A DNA stretch of 64,000 nucleotides from Sulfuritortus calidifontis (GTDB lineage Bacteria > Pseudomonadota > Gammaproteobacteria > Burkholderiales > Thiobacillaceae). Below are positions 1 to 9,243 of this stretch, piece by piece. Position 1 is the first letter of the stretch. Every line of letters starts with the position of its first letter. The position numbers and the translations under genes are program-made. The stretch is taken from positions 620,001 through 684,000 of the forward strand of contig NZ_AP018721.1 of assembly GCF_003967275.1 (NCBI RefSeq), given 5' to 3'. Under the pieces are notes generated by a model. That model was given only the letters and a program-made list of their open reading frames with translations. It did no database searches and was not told where the DNA came from.

Positions 1-398
1 ACACCGTGCTGACCGAGGGCGATGATCAGCAGGACCCGATTGCCGACGCCGCCCGGGCCATCCTCGATGGCCACATCGTGTTGTCGCGCCAGTTGGCCGA
101 CCAGGGGCATTACCCGGCGATCGACATCGAGGCCTCGATCTCGCGGGTGGCGACCGAATTGCTGAGCCGGAATGAGTTGGAATTGGTCCGCCGCTTCAAG
201 GGGCTCTACGCTCGCTACCAGCGCAGCCGGGATCTGATCACCATCGGCGCCTATGTCCGGGGCAACGATGCCCAACTGGACGAGGCGATCGCGCTCTATC
301 CCAGGATGGAGGCCTTCCTCGCCCAGGATTTCCTGGATAAGGAAGATTACACAGCCAGCCGCCTCCAGTTGGAGGCGTTGCTGTCTTTGCCTGTCTGA
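1..398 (+). CDS. fliI: Flagellum-specific ATP synthase FliI, C-terminal part (5' truncated by window edge)
   Basis: Only the last ~131 codons lie in the window; the frame is open to the left edge, so the start is outside. FliI is the cytoplasmic ATPase of the flagellar type III export apparatus. The segment begins in the conserved core of F1/FliI-type ATPases ([20 protein letters not shown], then a LDGHIVLSR stretch and a [13 protein letters not shown] stretch). It ends in the helical tail typical of FliI, in which an IGAY motif is followed by a LYPRMEAFL motif. These motifs separate it from ATP synthase beta and from type III secretion ATPases less firmly than a full sequence would. It is followed at once by a convergent small gene. 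No other flagellar gene is visible, so the flagellar cluster must lie to the left. Confidence 0.88.
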   Translation, partial: TVLTEGDDQQDPIADAARAILDGHIVLSRQLADQGHYPAIDIEASISRVATELLSRNELELVRRFKGLYARYQRSRDLITIGAYVRGNDAQLDEAIALYPRMEAFLAQDFLDKEDYTASRLQLEALLSLPV

Positions 399-407
399 TC
401 GTCCTGA

Positions 408-539
408 TCAGTGCCCTTCGCGGGCGTATTTCGTGAAGCGGTACCAGAGGAACAGCCCCATGGCGATGATGAAGCCAAGGGTGAACAGGGCCAGCAGGCC
501 GATGTCGGTGGTGAACAGCTCCTTCATGATGACGTCCAT
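408..539 (-). CDS. Small DUF3149-like membrane protein (43 aa)
   Basis: A 43-residue protein beginning MDVIMKELFTTDIGLLALF and ending KYAREGH. A ribosome-binding site (AAGGAG) sits a few bases before the ATG at 539. It has one hydrophobic helix (about residues 13-33) followed by a basic tail, the layout of the DUF3149 family of tiny inner-membrane proteins that often accompany cbb3 oxidase genes in beta/gammaproteobacteria. It is the last gene of the ccoNOQPGH transcription unit, 37 bp after ccoH, and converges on fliI. The role is unknown; assembly or stability of the oxidase is only a guess from context. Confidence 0.7.
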   Translation of the reverse strand: MDVIMKELFTTDIGLLALFTLGFIIAMGLFLWYRFTKYAREGH

Positions 540-576
540 GCTTGCATCTCCTTTTTGGTTTGGTTGTACAGGGCCT

Positions 577-1089
577 TCAAAGGTGTGCTTGCAGCGTCAA
601 CCGGTCGGTGAACGGGCTGTGCCATTCTCCGGTCAGGCGCCAACTGCGATCGGGCGGTTCCAGTCGAATCTGATACCTGCCAGCCGTCAGGGCGGGCAGG
701 GGCGTGATGAATTCGTGTTTGCCCACCGCCTTCAGGGTGAGGGTGATGTCCTGTCCGGCCTGGGTGGGGTGGATCAACTGGAGCTTCAAGTGGCCGATGC
801 TGGTGGGCAGCTTGTCGCCCAGGTTGACCTTGAGGATGCCGGCCTGGACATCCAGCTTGGCGCTGAGGCCGAGTTGTTCGGCCCGGGCGTCGCGTTCCAC
901 CACCTGGCGGATGGCCAGGCCGTCCTTGTAGTAATCGTCGCTGACCAGGTCGTCGGCGTTGCTGGTCGCCAGCCAGATGGTGACGATGCCGCCGATCACC
1001 GCGCTCATCGGCAGCGCCATCAGGAACCACGGCCATGGGTGCCGCCACCAGGGCAGCTTGTGCTCAGGGATCAAGGCGGGTTCGCTCAT
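577..1089 (-). CDS. ccoH: FixH/CcoH, cbb3 oxidase assembly protein
   Basis: A 170-residue FixH-family protein. It has a short cytoplasmic N-terminus, one transmembrane helix (about residues 18-42) and a periplasmic beta-rich domain. The conserved motif after the helix is visible (DDLVSDDYYKDGLAIRQ, about residues 46-62). CcoH is needed for stable assembly of the cbb3 cytochrome c oxidase and associates with CcoN and CcoP. The start overlaps the ccoG stop by four bases (ATGA), indicating translational coupling. Gene order ccoG-ccoH is standard. Family assignment is firm; the detailed role comes from other organisms. Confidence 0.9.
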   Translation of the reverse strand: MSEPALIPEHKLPWWRHPWPWFLMALPMSAVIGGIVTIWLATSNADDLVSDDYYKDGLAIRQVVERDARAEQLGLSAKLDVQAGILKVNLGDKLPTSIGHLKLQLIHPTQAGQDITLTLKAVGKHEFITPLPALTAGRYQIRLEPPDRSWRLTGEWHSPFTDRLTLQAHL

Positions 1090-2492
1090 CTGAGAAAACT
1101 CGATTTTGCTTCCTGGACGATGGTTTTGTCATCCATGGCCCGGACCTCGAAGATGATGGGGGTGCTGGGGCGTTCCAGGCGCATGGGCTGGGTGCGCAGG
1201 TTGACGTTGATGTTCGCCGTTTCCAGGGCGGGGATGTCCACCTGCTGGCCAGTGGCCACGGTCAGGCCTTCGACGCCGCGGGCGGTGATCTGGTAGCGGT
1301 GCGGCCGCTGGTCCATGTTGATGATCTGCATGCGGTAGAGGTTCTCGACCTGACCGTCGGGCGCCTCCCGGGCCAGGGTCTGGCGGTCGCGCATGATGTC
1401 CACCCGCAAGGGGATGCGCCCGGCCAGGGTGTAGAGGAAGGTGCCGATGATGCCGAGCAGGATCAGGCCGTAGACCAGGGTGCGCGGCCGCAGGCTGTGG
1501 CGCCAGATGGCCGAGTCGGGGTACTTGCCCTCGATGGCGTTCTCGGTGGAATAGCGGATCAGGCCCTTCGGGTAGCCCACTTTGCTCATCACCTGGTCGC
1601 AGGCGTCGACGCAGGCGGCACAGCCGATGCACATGTATTGCAGACCGTTGCGGATGTCGATGCCGGTCGGGCAGACCTGGACGCAGATACCGCAGTCGAC
1701 GCAATCGCCCAGCCCCTGCGCCTTGTGGTCCAAGCCCTTCTTGCGAGAACCGCGCGGCTCGCCGCGCTTGTAGTCGTAGGTGATGATCAGGGTGTCCGGG
1801 TCGAACATCACGCTCTGGAAGCGGGCGTAAGGGCACATGTATTTGCAGACCTGCTCGCGCATGAAGCCGGCGAAACCCCAGGTGGCAAAGCCGTAGAACA
1901 GGATCCAGAAGGTCTCCCAGGGGCCGAGTTGCAGTTGCAGCACTTCCTGGCCGAGCACTTCGATGGGGGTGAAATAGCCGACGAAGGTGAAGCCGGTCCA
2001 GAGCGCGAGCAGCACCCAGGTTACATGCTTGCCGCCGCGGCGAAGAATCTTTTCCAGATTCCAGGGCGCGGTTTCCAGCTTGCGGCGGCGGATATGGTCG
2101 CCCTCGAAGGCCTGTTCGATCCACATGAACAGCTCGGTGTAGACCGTCTGCGGACAGGCGTAGCCGCACCACAGGCGGCCGGCCACCGCGGTGAACAGGA
2201 ACAGGGCGAGGGCGGAGATGATCAGGAGTGCGGCCAGCCAGATGAAGTCCTGGGGCCAGAGCACGAGGTCGAACAGATAGAACTTGCGGGCGGCCAGATC
2301 GAACAGCACCGCCTGGTGATCCTGCCACTGCAGCCAGGGCAGGCCATAGAAGACGATCTGGGTGAACAGCACCAGCGCGATGCGCCAGTTGTTGAACCAG
2401 CCATGGACGGCTCGGGGGTGAATCTTCTGCCGGACTTCGAGCAGCTGTTGCTCCATCTCGCCGGTGCCGGGCGCGTTCTGGGGTTCAACCAT
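1086..2492 (-). CDS. ccoG: CcoG/FixG, Cu-handling ferredoxin-like cbb3 assembly protein
   Basis: A 468-residue polytopic membrane protein with an integral ferredoxin domain. Transmembrane segments lie in the first half around residues 35-190, including the conserved RLWCGYACPQTVYTE motif. Two 4Fe-4S binding clusters follow: CVDCGICVQVCPTGID and CIGCAACVDACD, around residues 235-280. The C-terminus is an Ig-like FixG domain. CcoG acts as a cupric reductase that supports CuB insertion into CcoN. It sits directly after ccoP, separated by an 82-bp spacer with a strong hairpin, and overlaps ccoH. Length and motifs are normal for the family. Confidence 0.93.
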   Translation of the reverse strand: MVEPQNAPGTGEMEQQLLEVRQKIHPRAVHGWFNNWRIALVLFTQIVFYGLPWLQWQDHQAVLFDLAARKFYLFDLVLWPQDFIWLAALLIISALALFLFTAVAGRLWCGYACPQTVYTELFMWIEQAFEGDHIRRRKLETAPWNLEKILRRGGKHVTWVLLALWTGFTFVGYFTPIEVLGQEVLQLQLGPWETFWILFYGFATWGFAGFMREQVCKYMCPYARFQSVMFDPDTLIITYDYKRGEPRGSRKKGLDHKAQGLGDCVDCGICVQVCPTGIDIRNGLQYMCIGCAACVDACDQVMSKVGYPKGLIRYSTENAIEGKYPDSAIWRHSLRPRTLVYGLILLGIIGTFLYTLAGRIPLRVDIMRDRQTLAREAPDGQVENLYRMQIINMDQRPHRYQITARGVEGLTVATGQQVDIPALETANINVNLRTQPMRLERPSTPIIFEVRAMDDKTIVQEAKSSFLR

Positions 2493-2540
2493 CTTGCAGA
2501 TAGCCTCTCAAACAATGGTGCCTTGCCGGCACTCGTAGGA

Positions 2541-2568
2541 AGCCGCGGCCGGTTGCCCGGCCACGGCT
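2541..2568 (-). other. Intercistronic hairpin between ccoP and ccoG
   Basis: Two 12-base arms (2541-2552 and 2557-2568) pair with one G.U wobble in the minus-strand RNA around a 4-base loop. It lies six bases after the ccoP stop and has no U run, so it looks like a 3' stabiliser or processing hairpin separating structural genes (ccoNOQP) from assembly genes (ccoGH), not a full terminator. Confidence 0.5.
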
Positions 2569-2574
2569 GGGGAC

Positions 2575-3504
2575 TCACTTGCTAGCGGACAGGGACAGCA
2601 CGTAACCGGCCAAGAGGTGCACCTTGGCTTCGCCCAAGTGCTCCAGCTGCGCCGGCATGCCGCCTTTGCGGCCCTTGACGATGGTCTCCATGATGCCGCT
2701 CTCGGTGCCGCTATAGAGCCAGGCCTGGTCGGTCAGGTCGGGCGCGGAGATGGCCAGGTTGCCCTTGCCGTCCTCGCCGTGGCAGCCGGCGCAGATCGCC
2801 CATTTGGCCCGGCCGGCGGCGGCCAGATTGGTGTCGTGCGGCTTGCCCGAAAGCGACAGGACGTAATTGGCCAGTTCCTTGGCGCCGGCCTCGCCGCCCA
2901 CGGCATCGCCCAGCGCCGGCATTTCGCCCAGGCGGCCGTAGGCGATGCTGGCCTTGATCGCCTCGGGGTCGCCGCCGCCGAACAGCCACTCGTTGTCGGT
3001 CAGGTTGGGGAACAGGCGGCTGCTCTTGGCGCCCTTGCCGTCGGTGCCGTGGCAGGTCGAGCAATAGGCCATGAACAGGCGCTCGCCCATCTCCCGTGCC
3101 TTGGGGTCGGCCGCCACCGCCTTCAGGTCCATGCCCAGGAAGGGCTGGAACTGGGCGTTGAACTGGGCGTCGACCCGGGCCTTTTCCTGCTGATAGGCAT
3201 CGGCCGAGGTCCAGCTCCAGCTGCCGGCGAACTTGCCGAGGCCGGGGTAGAGCACCAGATAGGCGATGCTGAAGACGATCAGGAAATAAAACATGTACAG
3301 CCACCAGCGCGGCAGGGGGTTGTTCAGTTCCTGCAGGTCGCCGTCCCAGGTCGGGGCCATCAGTTCGGCCTGCTCGCCGGCGGCGAGCTTGCGCGTGGTC
3401 TGGCTCTTCAGGAACCAGATGATGCCGACAATCGAAATGACGGTGATGATGGCAATGTAGTAGTGCCAGAACTCGCCGATGAAATCAGGCATGCCGTAGT
3501 TCAT
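2575..3504 (-). CDS. ccoP: cbb3-type cytochrome c oxidase subunit III, diheme cytochrome c CcoP
   Basis: A 309-residue diheme subunit that passes electrons from soluble cytochromes c to CcoN. Two transmembrane helices (about residues 16-33 and 68-87) anchor it. The periplasmic part holds two heme-c motifs: CSTCH at residues 148-152 and CAGCH at 238-242, each in a class I cytochrome fold ending in an LSGKPHD-type or LSLSASK tail. Length is normal. The start overlaps the ccoQ stop by four bases. It belongs to the ccoNOQP operon controlled from the FNR-type box at 5842. Confidence 0.96.
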   Translation of the reverse strand: MNYGMPDFIGEFWHYYIAIITVISIVGIIWFLKSQTTRKLAAGEQAELMAPTWDGDLQELNNPLPRWWLYMFYFLIVFSIAYLVLYPGLGKFAGSWSWTSADAYQQEKARVDAQFNAQFQPFLGMDLKAVAADPKAREMGERLFMAYCSTCHGTDGKGAKSSRLFPNLTDNEWLFGGGDPEAIKASIAYGRLGEMPALGDAVGGEAGAKELANYVLSLSGKPHDTNLAAAGRAKWAICAGCHGEDGKGNLAISAPDLTDQAWLYSGTESGIMETIVKGRKGGMPAQLEHLGEAKVHLLAGYVLSLSASK

Positions 3505-3683
3505 TGCGCTTTCTCCTCAGAATGGGCCTGGGTGCGGCGTTCCGCCTCGTCTTCCTCGAACGGAAGCCGTCCCGCCTGCTCGTATTTCTCGCGGTTGTCC
3601 TTGTGGTAGGCCCACCAGACGATGCCGACGAAGAGCAGGAAGAAGATGACGGTGACGGCGGAGCCGATCAGGCCGGAGTCCAT
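3501..3683 (-). CDS. ccoQ: cbb3 oxidase subunit CcoQ
   Basis: A 60-residue protein with one N-terminal transmembrane helix (about residues 8-27) followed by a highly charged cytoplasmic tail (KDNREKYEQAGRLPFEEDE). This is the FixQ/CcoQ layout. CcoQ protects or stabilises the core CcoNOP complex in other bacteria. It lies two bases after ccoO and overlaps ccoP, which fixes the operon order N-O-Q-P. Confidence 0.9.
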   Translation of the reverse strand: MDSGLIGSAVTVIFFLLFVGIVWWAYHKDNREKYEQAGRLPFEEDEAERRTQAHSEEKAQ

Positions 3684-3685
3684 AT

Positions 3686-4300
3686 TCAGTTAGCCTTGGG
3701 TGCGTGGATGCCGAGCGATTGCAGGTAGGTGATCACGGCATCAATTTCGGTTTTGCCGTTCACCGCATCCGCGGCCTGGGCGATCTCGTCATCCGTGTAG
3801 GGATGACCGGCCCAGTCCTTGAGCACGCGCATCTTCTTCTGGATCTCGGCGCCATCGAGGGTGCGATCGGCCAGCCAGGGGTAGGCCGGCATGTTCGATT
3901 CCGGCACGACGTCGCGCGGGTTCATCAGGTGCACGTAATGCCATTCGTTGGAATAGCGGCCGCCCACCCGGTGCAGGTCGGGCCCTGTGCGCTTGGAACC
4001 CCAGAGGAAGGGCCGGTCGTAGACGAATTCGCCGGCGACCGAATAGTGGCCGTAGCGTTCGGTCTCGGCCCGGAAGGGACGGACCATCTGGGAGTGGCAG
4101 GTGTTGCAGCCTTCCCGGATGTAGATGTCCCGGCCGGCCAGTTCCATCGCGCTATACGGCTTCACCCCAGGCATCGGCTCGGTGGTCGATTTCTGGAAAT
4201 AGAGCGGGATGATCTGGACCAGGCCGCCGATGCTGATGACGAGGATGGTCAGCACGATCAGCAGACCGATGTTCTTCTCGATGAGCTTGTGAGCAATCAT
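3686..4300 (-). CDS. ccoO: cbb3-type cytochrome c oxidase subunit II, monoheme CcoO
   Basis: A 204-residue membrane-anchored cytochrome c. One N-terminal transmembrane helix (about residues 13-34) precedes a periplasmic domain with a single heme motif, [12 protein letters not shown], with cysteines at 65 and 68 and histidine at 69. The [14 protein letters not shown] stretch just after it is a CcoO signature. It lies 17 bp after ccoN in the same operon. Length is as expected. Confidence 0.96.
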   Translation of the reverse strand: MIAHKLIEKNIGLLIVLTILVISIGGLVQIIPLYFQKSTTEPMPGVKPYSAMELAGRDIYIREGCNTCHSQMVRPFRAETERYGHYSVAGEFVYDRPFLWGSKRTGPDLHRVGGRYSNEWHYVHLMNPRDVVPESNMPAYPWLADRTLDGAEIQKKMRVLKDWAGHPYTDDEIAQAADAVNGKTEIDAVITYLQSLGIHAPKAN

Positions 4301-4317
4301 GTTCGGTCTCCTTCGGA

Positions 4318-5751
4318 TCAGGCGGCAACCGCTTCGGGGATGCGCGCGTCATTGACGGCCTTGCCCGCTGCCACGGTTTTCCAGACGTTGTAGGCCATCA
4401 GCAGCATGCCGCCGAAGAACATCAGGCCGCCCAGCAGACGGATGTAGTAGAAGGGATACATCACCTCCACCGACTGGACGAAGCTGTAGGTCAGGGTACC
4501 GTCGGCGTTGGTTGCGCGCCACATCAGGCCCTGGGCCACGCCGGCGATCCAGAGGGCGGCGATGTAGAGCACGACGCCGATGGTGGCGACCCAGAAGTGG
4601 GTGTTGATCAGCTTCACGCTGTACATCTCCTCCCGGCCGAACAGGCGCGGGATCAGGTAGTACATGGAGCCGATGGTGATCATCGCCACCCAGCCCAGGG
4701 CCCCGGAGTGCACGTGGCCGATGGTCCACTCGGTATAGTGCGACAGGGCGTTCACCGTCTTCACCGACATCATCGGGCCCTCGAAGGTCGACATGCCGTA
4801 GAACGACAGGGCGGTGATCAGGAACTTCAGGATGGGGTCGGTGCGCAGCTTATGCCAGGCGCCGGACAGGGTCATGATGCCGTTCATCATGCCGCCCCAG
4901 GACGGCGCGATCAGCATCAGTGAGAAGATCATGCCGAGCGACTGGGCCCAGTCGGGCAGGGCGGTATAGAGCAGATGGTGCGGGCCGGCCCACATGTAGA
5001 TGAAGTTGAGCGACCAGAAGTGCACGATCGACAGCCGGTAGGAGAAGATCGGCCGGCCGGCCTGCTTGGGCACGAAGTAATACATCATGCCGAGGAAGGC
5101 GGTGGTCAGGAAGAAGCCGACCGCGTTGTGGCCGTACCACCACTGGACCATGGCGTCATGCACGCCGGCATACATGGAGTAGGACTTGGTCAGGGTGACC
5201 GGGAACTCCATGCTGTTGACGATGTGCAGCACGGCGATGGTCACGATGTAGGCGCCGAAGAACCAGTTGGCCACGTAGATGTGCTGGGTCTTGCGCTTGA
5301 TGATGGTGCCGAAGAAGAGCACGGCATAGGCCACCCAGACCACCGCGATCAGGATGTCGATCGGCCACTCCAGCTCGGCGTATTCCTTGGCGCTGGTGAA
5401 ACCGAGCGGCAGGCTGATGGCGGCGAGCAGGATGACCAGCTGCCAGCCCCAGAACACTAAGGCGGCCAGGCCGTCCGAGATCAGGCGGGTCTGGCAGGTG
5501 CGCTGGACGATGAACAGGGAAGCGGCGAACAGACCGGAACCGCCGAAGGCGAAGATCACCGCATTGGTGTGCAACGGCCGGATGCGGCCATAGGAGAGAT
5601 AGGGTGCCAGGGGCCCGAGGGCCTCGGTCAGGGTCGGCCAGATCAACTGGGCCGATAGGATGACGCCGACCAACATACCGACAATGCCCCAGACGACTGT
5701 CATGATGGCGAATTGCCGGACGACCTTGTAGTTGTATGTCGTTGCTTGCAT
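4318..5751 (-). CDS. ccoN: cbb3-type cytochrome c oxidase catalytic subunit I CcoN
   Basis: A 477-residue heme-copper oxidase subunit with about 12 transmembrane helices. It reduces oxygen to water at a high-spin heme b3/CuB centre with high affinity. Conserved histidine motifs are visible: [14 protein letters not shown] (low-spin heme ligand), [12 protein letters not shown] (CuB ligand and nearby tyrosine), [14 protein letters not shown], and [16 protein letters not shown] near the C-terminal half. A strong ribosome-binding site (AAGGAGG) lies just before the ATG. An FNR-type box stands about 98 bp upstream with a -10-like element at the correct spacing. First gene of ccoNOQP-GH. Confidence 0.97.
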   Translation of the reverse strand: MQATTYNYKVVRQFAIMTVVWGIVGMLVGVILSAQLIWPTLTEALGPLAPYLSYGRIRPLHTNAVIFAFGGSGLFAASLFIVQRTCQTRLISDGLAALVFWGWQLVILLAAISLPLGFTSAKEYAELEWPIDILIAVVWVAYAVLFFGTIIKRKTQHIYVANWFFGAYIVTIAVLHIVNSMEFPVTLTKSYSMYAGVHDAMVQWWYGHNAVGFFLTTAFLGMMYYFVPKQAGRPIFSYRLSIVHFWSLNFIYMWAGPHHLLYTALPDWAQSLGMIFSLMLIAPSWGGMMNGIMTLSGAWHKLRTDPILKFLITALSFYGMSTFEGPMMSVKTVNALSHYTEWTIGHVHSGALGWVAMITIGSMYYLIPRLFGREEMYSVKLINTHFWVATIGVVLYIAALWIAGVAQGLMWRATNADGTLTYSFVQSVEVMYPFYYIRLLGGLMFFGGMLLMAYNVWKTVAAGKAVNDARIPEAVAA

Positions 5752-5811
5752 ACAGGCCTCCTTCGCGGGTTGAGGTGAACAGCTTTTGGTTGAGCGAACT
5801 ACTAACAGCTA

Positions 5812-5855
5812 ATTAAGACTTCGAAATCCTAATATTTGGTCTTGACCTGTGTCAA
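5812..5855 (-). promoter_or_regulatory. FNR/ANR-type box and -10 element for ccoNOQP
   Basis: A perfect palindrome TTGAC-CTGT-GTCAA lies at 5842-5855. On the minus strand a -10-like hexamer (CTTAAT, plus positions 5812-5817) is centred 34 bp downstream of the box centre. This is the arrangement of a class II FNR-activated promoter (site near -41.5). The box is the FNR/ANR/DNR-family consensus; which member binds cannot be told from DNA. Low-oxygen induction of cbb3 oxidase is established in many proteobacteria. Confidence 0.78.
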
Positions 5856-5868
5856 TTGGTCGCAGGTA

Positions 5869-6036
5869 CTAATCGCGGTTCTTGGCCGGCGGTTCGTCGT
5901 CGTCATCCATCAGGATGCGGTGGGCCGGCCCTTCCATGTCCTCGAATTGGCCGCTTTTCACGGCCCACAGCAGGCCCATCGCGATCACCGCGACGAAGAC
6001 GATGCTGAGTGGGATGAGCAGATAAAGAATATCCAT
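5869..6036 (-). CDS. ccoS: cbb3 oxidase maturation protein CcoS
   Basis: A 55-residue protein starting MDILYLLIPLSIVFVAVIAM, with one transmembrane helix at about residues 4-25 and a short acidic tail containing four consecutive aspartates (about residues 44-47). This matches FixS/CcoS, which is required for insertion of heme and copper cofactors into the cbb3 core. It starts at the ATG at 6036, 33 bp after ccoI, and its stop lies 13 bp from the FNR box that serves ccoN. The order ccoI-ccoS is standard. Confidence 0.9.
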   Translation of the reverse strand: MDILYLLIPLSIVFVAVIAMGLLWAVKSGQFEDMEGPAHRILMDDDDEPPAKNRD

Positions 6037-6069
6037 AATTTATAAACTTAGTACAAAAGTCCGTCGCCA

Positions 6070-8490
6070 TCAGACCCGGTTCAGCCGCATGGCGTTGAGC
6101 ACCACCAGCAAGGAGCTCATCGACATGCCGATGCCGGCCAGCCAGGGCGAGACATAGCCCAGGGCCGCCGCCGGGATGGCGATGACGTTGTAGAGCACCG
6201 ACCACAACAGGTTCTGCCGGATGATCACCTGGGTCTTGCGCGCCAGGCGCACGCCGTCCGCCAGCCGGGCCAATTCATTGGACAGCAGCACCATGTCCGC
6301 CGCGGCCTGGGCCGCCTCGGCCCCCTGGTCGACCGCGATCGAGACCTGGGCCTGGGCCAGCACCGGGGCATCGTTCACGCCGTCGCCGGTCATGGCGACG
6401 ATGGCGCCCTGTTCTTGCAATTCCCGCACCGCGGCCAGCTTGTCGGCCGGCAGCATGCCGCCGCGGGCGTCCTCGATGCCAAGGGTTCGGCCCATGCGAG
6501 CGACGTTTTCCGGCCGATCACCGGAATACAGGCGCAGGCGCAGGCCCAGGGCCTTGAGCTGTGCGACCAGGGCCGGCGCCTGCGGCCGCAGTTCGTCGCC
6601 CAGTTCGAACCAGGCGAGTGGACCGGCCTCGTCGGCCAGGGCGATGACGCTGCCGTTAAGGCTGGCCGGCAACTCGTGGCCGGGTGCGGCATAGACCGGC
6701 GCGCCCAGGCGATAGGTCCGCCCGGCCACCCGGCCCTGCACGCCCTGGCCCGGCAGATAGTTCAGCTCTTCCGCCTGCAGGGCGGCAGCGCCCGCCGCCT
6801 CGCGGATGGCGCTGGCCACCGGATGGGTGGCGCCCTGTTCCAAGGCGGCGGCGATGGCCAGTGCCGAGGCCGCGTCTCCGCGCACGGTTTCAGTCTGCAA
6901 CAGACGGAAGCGGCCGGTGGTCAGGGTGCCGGTCTTGTCGAAGACGAAGTCGGTGGCGCGGGCCAGGGTTTCCAGGGCGTGGCCGCGGGTGGAGAGCAGC
7001 CCCAGTCGGGTCAGGCGGCCCAGGGCCACGGTCAGCGCCGCCGGCGTGGCCAGGGCCAGGGCACAGGGGCAGGTGACCACCAGGACCGAGACTGTGATCC
7101 AGAGCGCGCGCGAGGGATCGATGGCATACCATGCCATCGCCACCCCGGCCGAGATCAGGAGGACCACCAACACGAACCAGTGCGCCACCCGGTCGGCGGC
7201 CAATGCCAGCCGCGGCTTTTCGGCCAGGGCGCGGTCGAGCAGGCGGACGATGCCGGAGAGCACGGTGTCGGCGCCGACCTTCTCCACTTGGACCACCAAG
7301 GGGCTGTCCAGGTTGAGGCTGCCGCCGATAACAGCCTGGCCCTGCTGCTTGGCCAGCGGCGTCGATTCGCCGGTGAGCAGCGATTCGTCGGCGGTCGAGG
7401 CGCCTTCCACCACCCGACCGTCGGCCGGGAAGCTCTCGCCCGGACCGACCAGGATGTGGTCACCCGGATTGAGCTTGACCGCGGCCACGGTCTCCTCGGT
7501 CCGGTCGGCCGGGTAGTGGGGCAGGCGTACGGCGGCGGCCGGGATCAGCTTGATCAGGCTCTCCGCCGCCTCGGCCGAACGCTTGCGCGCGCTCATCTCC
7601 AGGAAGCGGCCGGTGAGCAGGAAGAAGACGAACATGGTGACCGAGTCGAAATAGACCTCGCCCGACCGGCTGAGCACGGCCCAGACGCTGGCCGCATAGG
7701 CCACGGCCACGCCCAGGGCCACCGGCACGTCCATGCCCAGGCGGCGCACCGCCAGGTCGCGGGCGGCGCCCTGGAAGAAGGGCCAGGCCGAATAGAACAC
7801 CACTGGTGTGGTCAGCACCATGCCGGCGATGCGCATGAGCTGCAGGATGTCCGGCGTCATGGTGCCTTCCTCGGCCAGATAGACCGGGATGGCGTACATC
7901 ATCACCTGCATCATGCCCAGGCCGGCGATGGCCAGGCGACGGATCGCGGTATTGCGCTCCTTGCGGTAGAGCTCCTCCTGCCGGCTGGTGTCGAAGGGGT
8001 GGGCCAGGTAGCCGATCTCCTGCACCGCCTTGAGGATCTGCGACAGCTTGACCCGGCCTTCGTCCCAGCGCACCCGGGCGCGGCGGGTGGAGAAGTTAAT
8101 GTCGGCCGAGATCACCCCCGGCAGTTGCCGCAGGTGGCGCTCGTTCAGCCAGACGCAGGCGGCGCAGACGATGCCTTCCAGGATCAGGCTGGCCTCGCGT
8201 ACCTCGCCTTCGGCCTTGACGAAGCCGGCCTGCACCTCGGGCAGGTCGTAGAGCTCGAGCTTCTTCAGTTCCTCCAGCGCGGCCTCGGCTGTGGCCGGGA
8301 AATCGGTGCGCAGGCGGTAATAATCGGCATTGCCCGAATCGATGATGACCTGGGCCACCGCCTGGCAGCCGCGGCAGCAGGCTGGCTTGATCTCGCCACG
8401 CAGAGTAATGGGGTAATCGGCGCCGGCAGGCAGGGCGTCGCCGCAGTGGAAACAGCGCGGCGTTTCGGGGGAAGGGGCGGGGGAGGTCAT
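6070..8490 (-). CDS. ccoI: Copper-translocating P-type ATPase CcoI/FixI
   Basis: An 806-residue CopA2-type P1B ATPase that exports copper to the periplasm for CuB assembly. In order: a Cys-rich N-terminus (CFHCGDALP, then CCRGCQ), a degenerate heavy-metal domain with CAAC (IVCAACVWL), transmembrane helices, the TGE actuator motif (LLTGESTP), the CPC metal-binding helix (VTCPCALALATPA), the DKTG phosphorylation motif (FDKTGTLTTG), and the TGDGVND hinge. The ATG at 8490 is chosen because it gives the family's normal length; the open frame continues further upstream, but that part overlaps aat antisense and looks non-coding. Heads a ccoI-ccoS unit divergent from aat. Confidence 0.94.
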   Translation of the reverse strand: MTSPAPSPETPRCFHCGDALPAGADYPITLRGEIKPACCRGCQAVAQVIIDSGNADYYRLRTDFPATAEAALEELKKLELYDLPEVQAGFVKAEGEVREASLILEGIVCAACVWLNERHLRQLPGVISADINFSTRRARVRWDEGRVKLSQILKAVQEIGYLAHPFDTSRQEELYRKERNTAIRRLAIAGLGMMQVMMYAIPVYLAEEGTMTPDILQLMRIAGMVLTTPVVFYSAWPFFQGAARDLAVRRLGMDVPVALGVAVAYAASVWAVLSRSGEVYFDSVTMFVFFLLTGRFLEMSARKRSAEAAESLIKLIPAAAVRLPHYPADRTEETVAAVKLNPGDHILVGPGESFPADGRVVEGASTADESLLTGESTPLAKQQGQAVIGGSLNLDSPLVVQVEKVGADTVLSGIVRLLDRALAEKPRLALAADRVAHWFVLVVLLISAGVAMAWYAIDPSRALWITVSVLVVTCPCALALATPAALTVALGRLTRLGLLSTRGHALETLARATDFVFDKTGTLTTGRFRLLQTETVRGDAASALAIAAALEQGATHPVASAIREAAGAAALQAEELNYLPGQGVQGRVAGRTYRLGAPVYAAPGHELPASLNGSVIALADEAGPLAWFELGDELRPQAPALVAQLKALGLRLRLYSGDRPENVARMGRTLGIEDARGGMLPADKLAAVRELQEQGAIVAMTGDGVNDAPVLAQAQVSIAVDQGAEAAQAAADMVLLSNELARLADGVRLARKTQVIIRQNLLWSVLYNVIAIPAAALGYVSPWLAGIGMSMSSLLVVLNAMRLNRV

Positions 8491-8517
8491 CGGGGGAATT
8501 TTCTCGGTCCGGCATTT

Positions 8518-8523
8518 TACAAT
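8518..8523 (+). promoter_or_regulatory. Possible -10 element (TACAAT) close to the aat start
   Basis: A TACAAT hexamer (5/6 to consensus) ends six bases before the aat ATG. If used, transcription would start at or next to the ATG, giving a leaderless or nearly leaderless mRNA. A convincing -35 is not seen. The ccoI-aat divergent gap is only 39 bp. Confidence 0.3.
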
Positions 8524-8529
8524 AGGGGC

Positions 8530-9243
8530 ATGATTCCCTGGCTCGCCGGCGCCGCGCCCTTTCCCCCGCTCGAAGCCGCCCTGCGCGAGCCCAACGGCCT
8601 GCTTGCCGTGGGCGGTGACCTCTCGCTCGAGCGCCTGCTCGAGGCCTACGCCCGCGGCATCTACCCCTGGTTCAACCCGGGCGAGCCCATCTTTTGGTGG
8701 TCGCCCGACCCGCGCATGGTGCTCTATCCCGACGAATTCAAGGTATCGCGCTCCCTGGCGCGGCGCCTGAAGAAACCGGACTACGAGATCCGGGTCGACA
8801 CCGCCTTCGCCGAGGTCATGCAGGGCTGCGCCGAGCCGAGAGCGGGCCAGGCCGGCACCTGGATCACGTCCGAGATGCAGGCCGCCTACGGCCGGCTGCA
8901 TGCGGCGGGCTATGCCCATTCGGTCGAAACCTGGCTGGACGGCCGCCTGGTCGCCGGCCTCTATGGCGTCGCCCTGGGCCGGGCCTTCTTCGGCGAATCC
9001 ATGTTCACCCGCATCAGCGATGGCTCGAAACTGGCCCTGGCCCATCTGGTGCGGCAACTGAAGCGCTGGGGTTTCGGTCTGATCGATTGCCAGATGGTGA
9101 CCCGGCATCTGGCCTCGCTCGGCGCCCGGCCGATTGCGCGGCCCGAGTTTCGGGCACAATTGGACTGCCTGACCGCCGAACCCGGCCGTCCCGGCAAATG
9201 GACCTTCGATCATGACCTCGTTGCGCGAACTGCCCATCCATAG
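8530..9243 (+). CDS. aat: Leucyl/phenylalanyl-tRNA--protein transferase Aat
   Basis: A 237-residue cytoplasmic enzyme that adds Leu or Phe from charged tRNA to N-terminal Lys/Arg of proteins, marking them for ClpAP (bacterial N-degron pathway). Family motifs are clear: [36 protein letters not shown] near the N-terminus, then [16 protein letters not shown] and [11 protein letters not shown], and [16 protein letters not shown] near the C-terminus. Length is standard. Its 3' end overlaps bpt by 32 bp; aat-bpt pairing is common in beta/gammaproteobacteria and joins two N-degron enzymes in one unit. Confidence 0.96.
   Translation: MIPWLAGAAPFPPLEAALREPNGLLAVGGDLSLERLLEAYARGIYPWFNPGEPIFWWSPDPRMVLYPDEFKVSRSLARRLKKPDYEIRVDTAFAEVMQGCAEPRAGQAGTWITSEMQAAYGRLHAAGYAHSVETWLDGRLVAGLYGVALGRAFFGESMFTRISDGSKLALAHLVRQLKRWGFGLIDCQMVTRHLASLGARPIARPEFRAQLDCLTAEPGRPGKWTFDHDLVARTAHP

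Noticed and set aside
8491-9237. N-terminal extension of the CcoI frame by about 250 codons
   Set aside because: This part is antisense to aat and bpt, has no CcoI-like content, and the ATG at 8490 gives the normal CcoI length.
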